Source of the DNA: an uncultured Bacteroidales bacterium
GTDB lineage: Bacteria > Bacteroidota > Bacteroidia > Bacteroidales > Paludibacteraceae
Direction: 5' to 3'
DNA: 64,000 nucleotides
NCBI GenBank assembly: GCA_937891975.1
Contig: CALAUA010000014.1
Span: forward strand, 366,779 to 430,778
Shown here: positions 51,616 through 60,090 of the stretch, piece by piece
Layout of the letters: each line of letters opens with the position of its first letter
Numbering within the stretch: position 1 is the first letter of the stretch
Notes under the pieces: model-generated
Seen by the model: only the letters and a program-made list of their open reading frames with translations
The model's database searches: none
Told to the model about the DNA's origin: nothing
Position numbers and translations under genes: made by a program

Positions 51616-52997
51616 TATCCTACTACAGCCCAAACTACGTCAATCACTTTCTTTGCCAATGCGTCTGCCTCTTCCATAGTAGCAGCCTCCGAATAAACAC
51701 GGATAATCGGCTCTGTATTGGATTTGCGCAGGTGTACCCAACCGTCTGCAAAGTCAATCTTCACGCCGTCACGGTCGTTGATACGCTCGCCTGCATATTT
51801 CTCTTTCACTGCTTCTAGCACTTTGTCCACATCAATCTCAGGAGTGAGATCAATACGATTCTTGGAAATGCAATAATCAGGGAAGGTAGCACGCAATTCG
51901 CTCACTTTACAGCCCTTTTGTGCCAAACTGCTTAAGAAGAGTGCTATACCCACCAGAGCATCACGTCCGTAGTGGCTAGCAGGATAGATAACACCGCCGT
52001 TGCCTTCACCGCCAATGACAGCACTGGTACGCTTCATCTCGGTAGTGACATTAACCTCACCTACTGCGCTAGCACTATAAGAACCACCATGCTTGATGGT
52101 AACATCGCTGAGTGCACGAGTGGAAGACATGTTGCTAACCGTGTTGCCAGGTGTGTGGCTCAATACATAATCGGCTACGCTAACTAGTGTGTACTCTTCA
52201 CCGAACATCTCGCCGTTCTCGCAAATGATAGCCAAACGGTCAACATCAGGGTCAACCACGAAACCTACATCGGCTTTACCCTCACGCATAAGGTCAGAGA
52301 TTTGGGTGAGGTTTTGTGGGATTGGTTCTGGATTATGCGCAAAATGACCAGTTGGCTCGCAGTTGAGTTCGATGATGTTTTTTACACCTAACTCTTTGAG
52401 GATAGCAGGAATAGCCAAACCACCAACCGAGTTTACGCAGTCGATAGCCACGGTATAGTTCTTTGCTTCGATAGCCGCTTTATCCACCAATTCGAGTGCC
52501 ATCACGTCGCGCACGTGGTCGGGCAGATAGTCACGATGGGTGATATGACCTAGGTCATCAACCTCCGCAAAATTAAAGTCCTCGCGCTCTGCGATAGCCA
52601 ATACTTCTTTACCCTCTTGGTCGTTGAGGAATTCGCCCTTCTCGTTGAGCAGTTTCAGTGCGTTCCATTGTTTAGGGTTGTGACTAGCAGTCAAAATGAT
52701 ACCACCAGCCGCGCTCAATCCGGTTACTGCCAATTCGGTTGTTGGAGTACTTGCCAAACCAATATTGATGACATCATATCCCATACCAATCAAGGTGCCG
52801 CATACCAATTGGTCCACCATCTCGCCGCTCAAACGAGCATCACGACCTACTACGATTGTCTTGTTGTCTGGAATCATTGCCAAACGCTGGGTAGCGTAAG
52901 CAGCTGTGAAACGAACAACATCTACTGGGCTTAAGCCCTCTGCAACGCGACCACCAATAGTGCCGCGAATGCCTGAAATACTTTTTACTAGTGCCAT
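51615..52997 (-). CDS. glmM: Phosphohexomutase, probably phosphoglucosamine mutase
   Basis: The 460-aa alpha-D-phosphohexomutase has the phosphoserine loop TASHNP at 103-108, the metal loop DPDVDR in VVDPDVDRLAIICENG, the sugar-recognition loop GGEGNGGVIYP and the phosphate-binding loop RKSNTEPIIRVYSEA. The sugar loop and the size favour glucosamine-phosphate mutase, needed for UDP-GlcNAc, though phosphomannomutase activity cannot be excluded. It lies before surE and lpxB, fitting cell-envelope precursor supply. Confidence 0.88.
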   Translation of the reverse strand: MALVKSISGIRGTIGGRVAEGLSPVDVVRFTAAYATQRLAMIPDNKTIVVGRDARLSGEMVDQLVCGTLIGMGYDVINIGLASTPTTELAVTGLSAAGGIILTASHNPKQWNALKLLNEKGEFLNDQEGKEVLAIAEREDFNFAEVDDLGHITHRDYLPDHVRDVMALELVDKAAIEAKNYTVAIDCVNSVGGLAIPAILKELGVKNIIELNCEPTGHFAHNPEPIPQNLTQISDLMREGKADVGFVVDPDVDRLAIICENGEMFGEEYTLVSVADYVLSHTPGNTVSNMSSTRALSDVTIKHGGSYSASAVGEVNVTTEMKRTSAVIGGEGNGGVIYPASHYGRDALVGIALFLSSLAQKGCKVSELRATFPDYCISKNRIDLTPEIDVDKVLEAVKEKYAGERINDRDGVKIDFADGWVHLRKSNTEPIIRVYSEAATMEEADALAKKVIDVVWAVVG

Positions 52998-53004
52998 GGT
53001 ATTA

Positions 53005-53544
53005 TTATTGTTTTATAGGGTTATCTGTGCGTTTGAGGTCATAGCCATAAGGTATGACTGCGCTGTTTTCTTCGTTGAATCCGAGTTTACTAGGGCAGAT
53101 GATCTTGCACTCCGCATAAGGATACTTCATATACTTGATAGCCAATTGCCAACCAGTACACGATTGGTCGGAAGAAACCATGTATTGCAGTTTGATAGGG
53201 TCTGGGTTATCGAGTGAAGACCAGTTCTCAATAGTATCGGCATATACGTCAAGGGTATAACGACGGAAGCGTAGGAGGATATCATCGTTAGCACTAACCT
53301 CACCAAGCGTAGTATCACCACGCGCTACGAGGTGGAAATAGAAATTGTCGGCATCGGGAACTTGCCAATATACTTTTTCTCCCCATTCTTGAGGTTCTTC
53401 GGTAACGACAGTGATACCGTTGCGAGCGATGTAGTCCTCAATAAGTTTGCGCTCCTCTTTGAGCAAATCAGAATACACGTTGGTTTCCTTGCAAGCTGAG
53501 AAAGTCAGAATCAATAATAAAAGATAAACTACTTTTGTCTTCAT
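53005..53544 (-). CDS. DUF4827-type lipoprotein
   Basis: The 179-aa lipoprotein has a lipobox ending LTFSAC at residue 18. The pattern SDLLKEERKLIEDYIARNGI and later SCTGWQLAIKYMKYPYAECKIICPSKLGF matches the DUF4827 family, restricted to Bacteroidetes and thought to have an FKBP-like fold. The gene overlaps the next upstream lipoprotein gene by 4 nt. Both are FKBP-like in shape, suggesting a periplasmic or outer-membrane folding role that is not shown experimentally here. Confidence 0.8.
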   Translation of the reverse strand: MKTKVVYLLLLILTFSACKETNVYSDLLKEERKLIEDYIARNGITVVTEEPQEWGEKVYWQVPDADNFYFHLVARGDTTLGEVSANDDILLRFRRYTLDVYADTIENWSSLDNPDPIKLQYMVSSDQSCTGWQLAIKYMKYPYAECKIICPSKLGFNEENSAVIPYGYDLKRTDNPIKQ

Positions 53545-54068
53545 TGTTCTATGGTTAATAAGATGATTAAATTGCTATATGGTTTGATTATACTTGTCCC
53601 CTCGATACCATAGGCAGTATACCAAGGAGTTATGATACTCATTTGTTCACCAATGCTCATCATCTTGAGCGAGCGATTGATGGCAATGGGTAAATCGCCT
53701 GCACCTACTACAACTGGCATTTTGGTGTCTAGGATTAGTGGACCATTGATCTCGTTGATGAGCAAGTGGAGATGAATCTCTTGCCCCTTTTGCAGGGTAT
53801 CAGTGTGCAGGTTGATGGTCTTGGCGTACCAAAAACCAAATTCGTCCATTACATATGTTAGAGAATCCTGCTGGGTTCGTGCTTGGCATATGCGATCTGC
53901 TTCATCCGCCATGCGTATGTTGAACTGCATCTGTTGGAGCAGGGTGGAATCGACCGTTTGCTCCTTATTGAGATGCTTGACGCGCTGAGGCGACTGCTGA
54001 CAGGAAACGCAGGCAAAGCTGAGTAACAACCAGATAAACGATATGGTTATGCGGTAGATAGTTGGCAT
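53541..54068 (-). CDS. FKBP-like (GldI-type) lipoprotein
   Basis: The 175-aa lipoprotein has a signal ending FACVSC (Cys 23). The second half resembles an FKBP peptidyl-prolyl isomerase domain (KMMSIGEQMSIITPWYTAYGIEG, PYSNLIILLTIEQ). The early segment DEFGFWYAKTIN is like that in GldI proteins of the gliding/type IX machinery. Active-site residues are only partly kept, so it may be non-catalytic. It overlaps the DUF4827 gene and lies 5 nt after a MerR regulator. Confidence 0.65.
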   Translation of the reverse strand: MPTIYRITISFIWLLLSFACVSCQQSPQRVKHLNKEQTVDSTLLQQMQFNIRMADEADRICQARTQQDSLTYVMDEFGFWYAKTINLHTDTLQKGQEIHLHLLINEINGPLILDTKMPVVVGAGDLPIAINRSLKMMSIGEQMSIITPWYTAYGIEGTSIIKPYSNLIILLTIEQ

Positions 54069-54073
54069 ATGGA

Positions 54074-54412
54074 CTAGATGTTGGCTCGTATTTCGGAGAG
54101 TTCGTGGCGTACGCGCTGCAAAATCTCGCTAGCTTGTTGGCGAACGTCGGTCTTGCGGTTAGCACTCTTGAGCTCGTTGCGTATGGCTTCGATGCGAATA
54201 ATATGCAAGTCGTCTCGGATATACTTGATTCGCTTAATTAGGGCAATGTCTTTTTCGGTATAGTAGCGATTGCCGTGCTCGTCTTTGTAGGGCGATAGTT
54301 GGTCAAACTGCTGCTCCCAATAGCGTAAGGTAGCAGCAGGAAGTTGGGTGAGTTGCCTAACTTCTGCTATGGAATAATATACTTTGGTTGGTTGCATGCG
54401 TTTATTTGCCAA
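54074..54412 (-). CDS. MerR family transcriptional regulator
   Basis: This 112-aa DNA-binding protein has an N-terminal MerR winged helix (KVYYSIAEVRQLTQLPAATLRYWEQQFDQLSPYKDE, shown by its key words) and RYYTEKDIALIKRIKYI. A short coiled-coil follows and there is no effector domain. The size and the LRYWEQQF form match the Bacteroidetes MerR proteins beside a lytic transglycosylase. It overlaps that gene by 11 nt. Target unknown. Confidence 0.9.
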   Translation of the reverse strand: MANKRMQPTKVYYSIAEVRQLTQLPAATLRYWEQQFDQLSPYKDEHGNRYYTEKDIALIKRIKYIRDDLHIIRIEAIRNELKSANRKTDVRQQASEILQRVRHELSEIRANI

Positions 54413-55619
54413 TTTTAAGGGTTTTGCCTGCTCGTATGAAATCAGATTGTAGTCCGTTCCATGCTTTGAGTTGCTTGACGCTCACGCGAAACTTGGCTGC
54501 TATGCCGCCGAGGGTGTCGCCTTCTTTAATCTTATAATAGGTGATACCATTGATGGAATAAGCACCATTGACAGATGTGCGTTGTAGCAATTCAATCTCA
54601 TCGCGTCGGTTGTGGATGAGTTCTTTAGCTTGGTACGCCAAAATGGTTTGTTCGTTGTCGATATATGCCCCTGCCTTGTCAATAGGTAAGCAGATGGCAT
54701 AAGGCTTTCCGCCAGGGATAATATCGCGTGGATATTGCGGATTGAGTCGGCGTAGTTCAGCGATTGGGATATCAATATTCTCAGCAATCTGCTTGAGGTG
54801 TTGTCGTTGGGTAGTTAGGATAGTATCTGTACGCATGGTGATATCCAGATTAGCAGGACAGATACCATGTACCTGCGCATAGTTCATAGCATAACATGCT
54901 GCGATATAGATAGGTAGATATCCTCTGGTTTCTTTGGGTAAGAATGGATAGATGCTCCAGAAGTCACGTTTGCCCCCTGCTCGGTGGATGGCTTTGTTGA
55001 CATTACCCGGTCCACAGTTATAGGCAGCGATGACGAGGTTCCAATCTTGAAAGATACTGTAGAGATTACTCAAGAAACGACATGCAGCTTCGGTAGAGCG
55101 AATAGGATCCATACGTTCATCAACGAGCGAATTGACTTCGAGGCCATATTTCTTACCCGTAGCAGGCATAAATTGCCATAATCCTGCGGCACCCATAGGT
55201 GAGCGAGCTTGCGGATTAAGAGCCGACTCAATAACGGGCAGGTAGCATAATTCAAGGGGTAGGTCATGCTTGGCTAGGATGTCTTCAAATATGGGGAAGT
55301 AGTACTCCGCTTTACGTTGCAACGATGCCAGTTGGCGTGGATTGTGCTTGGTATAACGTAGGATATAGCGTCGTACAATCTCGTGATAAGGCATTTCGAT
55401 GACAAAAGGTAGTGCCTGCAGACGCTGTTTGTAGATCGAGTCGGGTAGTTCAACTATAAGGGTGTCAGAAGTACATTCCGTGGTATCTAACCAAGCTAAT
55501 GCTTGATCAATATGTTCAGATGATGAGACAAGTAGACTATCAGGTGATGAGGAGGCTAATAGGCTATCAGGCAATGAGATTATGATGGTAAGCAGAAATA
55601 TGTAGAGAAGTTGTTTCAT
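54402..55619 (-). CDS. Lytic transglycosylase with LysM domain (MltD-like)
   Basis: The 405-aa exported murein hydrolase has a signal peptide (LLASSS region near residue 22) and an SLT domain with the catalytic Glu in LPLELCYLPVIESALNP. The motif SPMGAAGLWQFMPATGKKYGL and the later AYNCGPGNVNKAI are diagnostic. One C-terminal LysM domain (YYKIKEGDTLGGIAAKFRVSVKQLKAWN) binds peptidoglycan. It cleaves glycan strands to anhydromuropeptides. The near repeat PDSLLASSSPDSLLVSSS at residues 17-34 is odd. It is between DUF5683 and merR. Confidence 0.93.
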   Translation of the reverse strand: MKQLLYIFLLTIIISLPDSLLASSSPDSLLVSSSEHIDQALAWLDTTECTSDTLIVELPDSIYKQRLQALPFVIEMPYHEIVRRYILRYTKHNPRQLASLQRKAEYYFPIFEDILAKHDLPLELCYLPVIESALNPQARSPMGAAGLWQFMPATGKKYGLEVNSLVDERMDPIRSTEAACRFLSNLYSIFQDWNLVIAAYNCGPGNVNKAIHRAGGKRDFWSIYPFLPKETRGYLPIYIAACYAMNYAQVHGICPANLDITMRTDTILTTQRQHLKQIAENIDIPIAELRRLNPQYPRDIIPGGKPYAICLPIDKAGAYIDNEQTILAYQAKELIHNRRDEIELLQRTSVNGAYSINGITYYKIKEGDTLGGIAAKFRVSVKQLKAWNGLQSDFIRAGKTLKIGK

Positions 55620-55621
55620 TT

Positions 55622-56320
55622 TCAGAATAGGATAGCTAGTTTGACTTCAGCAGAGCGTTGGTTTTGCAAGTCATAATATAATTGTGGTTGCACGTTGAGC
55701 GAGAGATTGGTAGATATATCGAAATCGAACAATTGTGCATCTACGTACGCGTCCACTAGGGTCAGGGCATATACAATAGCTGTGACGGCTATGGCTAAAT
55801 CGCGGTTGCGGCGCGAACGGTTTTGCCACTCTTTGAGTCGGTTTTGGTAAGCAGATGCGCCGCCCATCATATCGATAGTATATCCTTCGGGTAGGATGGC
55901 TATATACGCCTTGCTAGGGTCATTGGTGACCTCACCGTTGCGGATGTCGAAGTAGATGTCACGGTAGGCATTTTTGTATCCATCGTACTGATTGTTGGTC
56001 CATGTGATGGCATAGATACATCCCATAAATCCGCCATAAACGATGGGTAGTTTCCAGTAACTACGGTTGTATATTTGACCCAATCCTGGCACAATAGTTC
56101 CGAGCCAAACAGCACGCATAGGATCAGGTTTCCAAAAGAGGCGATCCATCTCCTTTTGGGTGAGTGGCATAGAGTCCTCGTGAATGACTAACGTAGAAGA
56201 CTGTGTAGCACGTTCTTCGGTGGTCATCCATTCATCAGCATCCGTAGTAATTGTGTCTGCTTGTGCGAAGACAGCAGATATAGGAATTAGGAGCAATATG
56301 TAAAGCAATAGTTTTTTCAC
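55622..56320 (-). CDS. DUF5683 membrane protein
   Basis: The 232-aa protein has a signal-like N-terminus (ending VFAQAD) and the DUF5683 core: KPDPMRAVWLGTIVPGLGQIYNRSYWKLPIVYGGF, then YKNAYRDIYFD and RRNRDLAIAVTAIVYALTLVDAYVDAQLFDFDIS (given as key words). It is Bacteroidetes-specific and lies constantly near parB and a lytic transglycosylase, as here. Function unknown; envelope location likely. Two nt separate it from the transglycosylase gene and its start overlaps the parB stop by 4 nt. Confidence 0.87.
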   Translation of the reverse strand: MKKLLLYILLLIPISAVFAQADTITTDADEWMTTEERATQSSTLVIHEDSMPLTQKEMDRLFWKPDPMRAVWLGTIVPGLGQIYNRSYWKLPIVYGGFMGCIYAITWTNNQYDGYKNAYRDIYFDIRNGEVTNDPSKAYIAILPEGYTIDMMGGASAYQNRLKEWQNRSRRNRDLAIAVTAIVYALTLVDAYVDAQLFDFDISTNLSLNVQPQLYYDLQNQRSAEVKLAILF

Positions 56321-57141
56321 ATCAATCGATGGATAAGGGTCTGTAGTTCTGTTTCGCTACGGAAAGATATAGTCAGACGATTATGGGTGATCTTGACAGG
56401 CATATTGAGTGCTTGAGTCAGTTGTGACTGTTGCTCCGTGTAGTTAGTAGCAGTTTTGATTTTGCTCTCTTTGCTCTTGGTTGCATTGACGAGTTCCTCT
56501 ACTTTGCGTACCGACAAATCGTTTTGCAAGATTCGCTTGTAGATGCTCAATTGTTGCTCTGGAGATGGTGAACCCAAGATAGCGCGTGCATGTCCCATAT
56601 CAATCTTGTGCTCTTTGATACCGAGCTGAATCTCTGCTGGCAACTTGAGCAAGCGTAAGTAGTTGGCTACGGTGGCGCGCTTCTTACCTACGCGTTCCGA
56701 CATACGCTCTTGCGTCAAGTTGTATTCGTCCATGAGGCGTTGATAAGCGAGTGCAATCTCAATGGCATCCAAATCTTCGCGTTGAATATTCTCAATCAAT
56801 GCCCATTCCATCACCTGCTCGTCCTTAGCGGTACGGATATATGCAGGTATGGCCTTTAGTCCAGCCATCTTGGCTGCACGGTAACGACGTTCACCTGCAA
56901 TGATCATATAGCGGTCATTGCTATCCTTGCGCAAAGTGATGGGTGATATGACTCCATGCTCGTGGATAGATTGTGCCAACTCCTGCAATGCCTCTTCGTC
57001 GAAGGTATGGCGTGGTTGATCGGGGTTAGCATAAATTTGGGTCAATGCGATCTCACTAATGGATGATGATCCTGCTGTAGCTACATGCGTTGTATCAATG
57101 AGTGCGTCTAAGCCTCTTCCTAAACCGAGTGTCTTTTTCAT
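56317..57141 (-). CDS. parB: Chromosome partitioning protein ParB
   Basis: The 274-aa CTP-dependent clamp loads at parS and works with ParA in origin segregation. GLGRGLDALID opens the protein; the ParB/Srx domain has QIYANPDQPRHTFDEEALQELAQSI and AGERRYRAAKMAG (CTP motifs); EQVMEWALIENIQREDL and the HTH (ERVGKKRATVANYLRLLKLP) follow. It overlaps parA by 4 nt. No parS site was found by eye in the window. Confidence 0.96.
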   Translation of the reverse strand: MKKTLGLGRGLDALIDTTHVATAGSSSISEIALTQIYANPDQPRHTFDEEALQELAQSIHEHGVISPITLRKDSNDRYMIIAGERRYRAAKMAGLKAIPAYIRTAKDEQVMEWALIENIQREDLDAIEIALAYQRLMDEYNLTQERMSERVGKKRATVANYLRLLKLPAEIQLGIKEHKIDMGHARAILGSPSPEQQLSIYKRILQNDLSVRKVEELVNATKSKESKIKTATNYTEQQSQLTQALNMPVKITHNRLTISFRSETELQTLIHRLM

Positions 57142-57905
57142 ACTTCTTGTCTCCTTATTAATTCTTTTGCCAAGTTGGTATAATTCTTTGCACCTTTGCT
57201 GTTGCGGTCATATTCAAGTACGGTTTTACCATGGCTGGGAGCTTCGCTGAGGCGCACATTGCGAGCAATAACGGTATTGAACACCAAGTCACCGAAGTGG
57301 CGACGCACCTCATCGTGGACTTGTGCAGACAGACGCAAACGTGCATCATACATGGTGAGCAAGAAACCCTCGATACGTAGGGTAGGGTTGAGGTTGGACT
57401 TGATAATCTTGATGGTGTTGAGCAATTTGGCAATACCCTCCAGCGCAAAGAACTCGCATTGCACAGGAATGATGATGCTATCGCTAGCGGTAAGGGCATT
57501 GATGGTGATGAGTCCGAGCGAAGGTGAACAGTCGATGAGGATATAATCGAACTGATTGCGCAATGGCGCAAGCACATGCTTGAGGATGTTCTCACGGTTA
57601 TCAATGTTGAGCATTTCTATCTCAGCTCCTACCAAATCGATATGCGAAGGGATGATGTAGAGATTTGGCGTGTTGGTTGAGAGGATGGCTGTAGTAGGAT
57701 CGATACCGTTGATGAGACACTCATATATGGTGCAGTCTAGGTGCTGAATCTCAACGCCCAATCCTGACGAAGTGTTAGCTTGAGGGTCAGCATCAACTAG
57801 CAATACGCGTTTGCCTTGTTGAGCGAGAGCTGCCGCCAAATTGATGGATGTGGTGGTTTTTCCGACGCCACCTTTTTGATTTGCTAATGAAATGATAGTT
57901 CCCAT
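57138..57905 (-). CDS. parA: Chromosome partitioning ATPase ParA/Soj
   Basis: The 255-aa Walker-type ATPase has the deviant P-loop KGGVGKTT at residues 11-18, Walker A' VDADPQANTSSGLG and Walker B DYILIDCSPSLG. Size fits chromosomal Soj with no N-terminal DNA-binding extension. It is translated just before parB with a 4-nt overlap. A PorT-type barrel gene lies upstream with 31 nt between. Confidence 0.97.
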   Translation of the reverse strand: MGTIISLANQKGGVGKTTTSINLAAALAQQGKRVLLVDADPQANTSSGLGVEIQHLDCTIYECLINGIDPTTAILSTNTPNLYIIPSHIDLVGAEIEMLNIDNRENILKHVLAPLRNQFDYILIDCSPSLGLITINALTASDSIIIPVQCEFFALEGIAKLLNTIKIIKSNLNPTLRIEGFLLTMYDARLRLSAQVHDEVRRHFGDLVFNTVIARNVRLSEAPSHGKTVLEYDRNSKGAKNYTNLAKELIRRQEV

Positions 57906-57936
57906 ATGGTAGTATAGTTATTTAGCAGTGATGTGG

Positions 57937-58614
57937 TTATTTGATTTTTATTTCCCAGAGGTATGCGAAATTGACACTAAGGTTGATAGGGTTAGCCATC
58001 TTGAAATGGTCGGTTACTTTAGTACTAAAGGTGCTGCCTAAACTATAGTTAAAGCGAGCTTCCAATTGGAACAACCCGATCTTTTTTGTACGGTAATACA
58101 CACCTAGTCCGCCAGCGAGCCCCCAGTCAAAAGGATGTTGTACGGGTAGGTATTGGTATTTGTAGAGTGGATTCTTTGTTCCATATTCTGTGTCACGGAA
58201 GCAATAGCCAATCTGAGGCCCTAGGTTGATGAATCCTCTGAATTTTTTACCGAAGTACAAGTGCATAAGCAGTGGCACTTGGATATAGTCGAGTTGTCGA
58301 CGGTAATTAATAGCCGACGCAGTTTCAGTGGCAGGCAATATCTCTCTCCAACCTCGTTGCATATAATTGACTTCCACCTGCAGTGCACACACTTTGTGGG
58401 CAGCATATCTAAACATCAGTCCACCATTGACGCTTAGAGGCGACTGCATAAGGTCGATACCCTTGACAGTAGGGTCGAAGAGCATGCTTGATGCCATCAC
58501 CCCGGCATGTGCGCCGAGGTAGATCTCTGGTCGGCGCAAACGAGGTTGGGCAACCATAGTCGTCCAAATGGTAAGCAATAGCAGAATGGTTAATATATAG
58601 CGTGTTGGTTTCAT
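57937..58614 (-). CDS. PorT family outer membrane beta-barrel protein
   Basis: The 225-aa protein has a signal peptide (ending VAQPR) and eight or so amphipathic strands. EIYLGAHAGVMASSM, YMQRGWREI, LDYIQVPLLMHLYFG and INLGPQIGYCF are the PorT/OmpW-type pattern. PorT itself is part of the type IX secretion system in Porphyromonas; whether this copy belongs to that system is unclear. Its start overlaps the stop of the LysM protein by 4 nt. Confidence 0.75.
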   Translation of the reverse strand: MKPTRYILTILLLLTIWTTMVAQPRLRRPEIYLGAHAGVMASSMLFDPTVKGIDLMQSPLSVNGGLMFRYAAHKVCALQVEVNYMQRGWREILPATETASAINYRRQLDYIQVPLLMHLYFGKKFRGFINLGPQIGYCFRDTEYGTKNPLYKYQYLPVQHPFDWGLAGGLGVYYRTKKIGLFQLEARFNYSLGSTFSTKVTDHFKMANPINLSVNFAYLWEIKIK

Positions 58615-60089
58615 TTACGAAGGATATGTATCATTTGATTTTCGTACCCCCCATTGGATACACGTTGATATAGGATGGGCGACTGAATGCCGTGCCACAA
58701 TTCGGTGGTGTCGCTGCCCAATGCATCATTCTGAAGCAAAAACAGCAGGTGGCGCGTGAGGTCGTAACCAAGTAGATCATAGTGAGGGCGGGTGGAAGAT
58801 AATTCGTGGTTGAAGTATTCGATAAACGTATGAGTGTACTCCTCTGGAATAGCGATGGAATCGGAAAAAATACTGGTGTAGATTTGTGGTAGAATGATTT
58901 TTTCGTTTTGCCATGAATATTGCGAGAACAATACAATGCGGTATTGGCTATATGCTTCTAGCAGGTGAGGCATCACGGCTTGCAGATTTCCATATCGCTC
59001 AGTGTTGAAAAGCACATAGTTGTCCACCTCTGGAACAAAGGATGTTTCCAGAGAATCAATGAGGATATTGCGTATGGTAGTAGTAGTAGTGGGGACGCTA
59101 TACTGGTCGAGCGCTGTGCGTAACGCAGCAATGCCAAATGGAATGATATCGCCTTCTCTAGACTCAACTAGCACACAATTAATACTATCGCCGTATTGGG
59201 CTAGGTATTGGGCTAAAGTGTCGGCGACGGTGTGCTCCGAGGGATTGAACTGAAGGATATATGGATTGGAAACTGTTTCTTCGGTAGACGAAACGAAAGG
59301 AACTAACATCCATGTACTATCGGATAGAGCATACTGGGCTGCAACTTTGACCTGTTGGTTGTATGCGGGACCAATGATTGCATCTACTTCGGGGAAGAGA
59401 CTATCGCTCAAGACGCGCTCTACTTCTTGTGCGGTTTTGCCTACATCATAAACGAAGGCTTCAATGCGTTGACCTGTAGCTTGCACTTCGTTGATGGCAA
59501 TAAGTACGCCGCTATAAAAATCATAGAAGCGCTCCATATTACGTTCTCGCTTGATGGCGTCAGCATGCAATGGTAGCAAGATAGCTAAGCGGATAGGAAC
59601 GTCAACGGTGTCGGTCTGTATAGTGTCAATAACCATCTGAGTCAGCAATGAATCCTTATCTCTACGCCTAGGGAAAATTCTTGGGGTACGTACTTTATGT
59701 GTTTTGGTTTGAGGGGAACTTGACACTTCTGGCATTTCCGCCGCAATGGATACTATAGGTTTCTCTTCTGTAGTAGGATGCTTCTTTTCCGCAATAGGGG
59801 TATGCACAACAGTTGGCGTAGGTAATAGTTCTCCCTTGACAGGAATAAGTATCACCTCGTCGAAATGCAAACCTCGCTGCTGAAGTTCGGGGTTGCTTGC
59901 CAGAATATCCTCTTGTGTGACATGAAAGTTCTTGCTAATTCGATACAATCCAATACCGCGTTCAACCGTGTAGCGGTAATAGATATGTCCGTTGATGGTA
60001 TCTAAAGGATAATCAAGGGCAGGTTGAGCAAAAGTAACAGCAGAAAAAAGAATGCTGATACTTACGAATATATAGGTTAATTTCTTCAT
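58611..60089 (-). CDS. LysM domain protein with periplasmic-binding-protein fold
   Basis: The 492-aa exported protein has a signal peptide (SAVTFAQ), an N-terminal LysM domain (HIYYRYTVERGIGLYRISKNFHVTQEDILASNPELQ, key words YRYTVERGIGLYRIS) for peptidoglycan binding, a Pro/Thr-rich linker, and from about 165 a type 1 periplasmic binding fold (IRLAILLPLHAD, ERFYDFYSGVLIAINE, VDAIIGPAYNQQVKVAA). This resembles LpoA-like and branched-chain amino acid receptors. In this context an envelope-structure role is more likely than transport, since no ABC permease is adjacent. Confidence 0.78.
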   Translation of the reverse strand: MKKLTYIFVSISILFSAVTFAQPALDYPLDTINGHIYYRYTVERGIGLYRISKNFHVTQEDILASNPELQQRGLHFDEVILIPVKGELLPTPTVVHTPIAEKKHPTTEEKPIVSIAAEMPEVSSSPQTKTHKVRTPRIFPRRRDKDSLLTQMVIDTIQTDTVDVPIRLAILLPLHADAIKRERNMERFYDFYSGVLIAINEVQATGQRIEAFVYDVGKTAQEVERVLSDSLFPEVDAIIGPAYNQQVKVAAQYALSDSTWMLVPFVSSTEETVSNPYILQFNPSEHTVADTLAQYLAQYGDSINCVLVESREGDIIPFGIAALRTALDQYSVPTTTTTIRNILIDSLETSFVPEVDNYVLFNTERYGNLQAVMPHLLEAYSQYRIVLFSQYSWQNEKIILPQIYTSIFSDSIAIPEEYTHTFIEYFNHELSSTRPHYDLLGYDLTRHLLFLLQNDALGSDTTELWHGIQSPILYQRVSNGGYENQMIHILRK

Positions 60090-60090
60090 A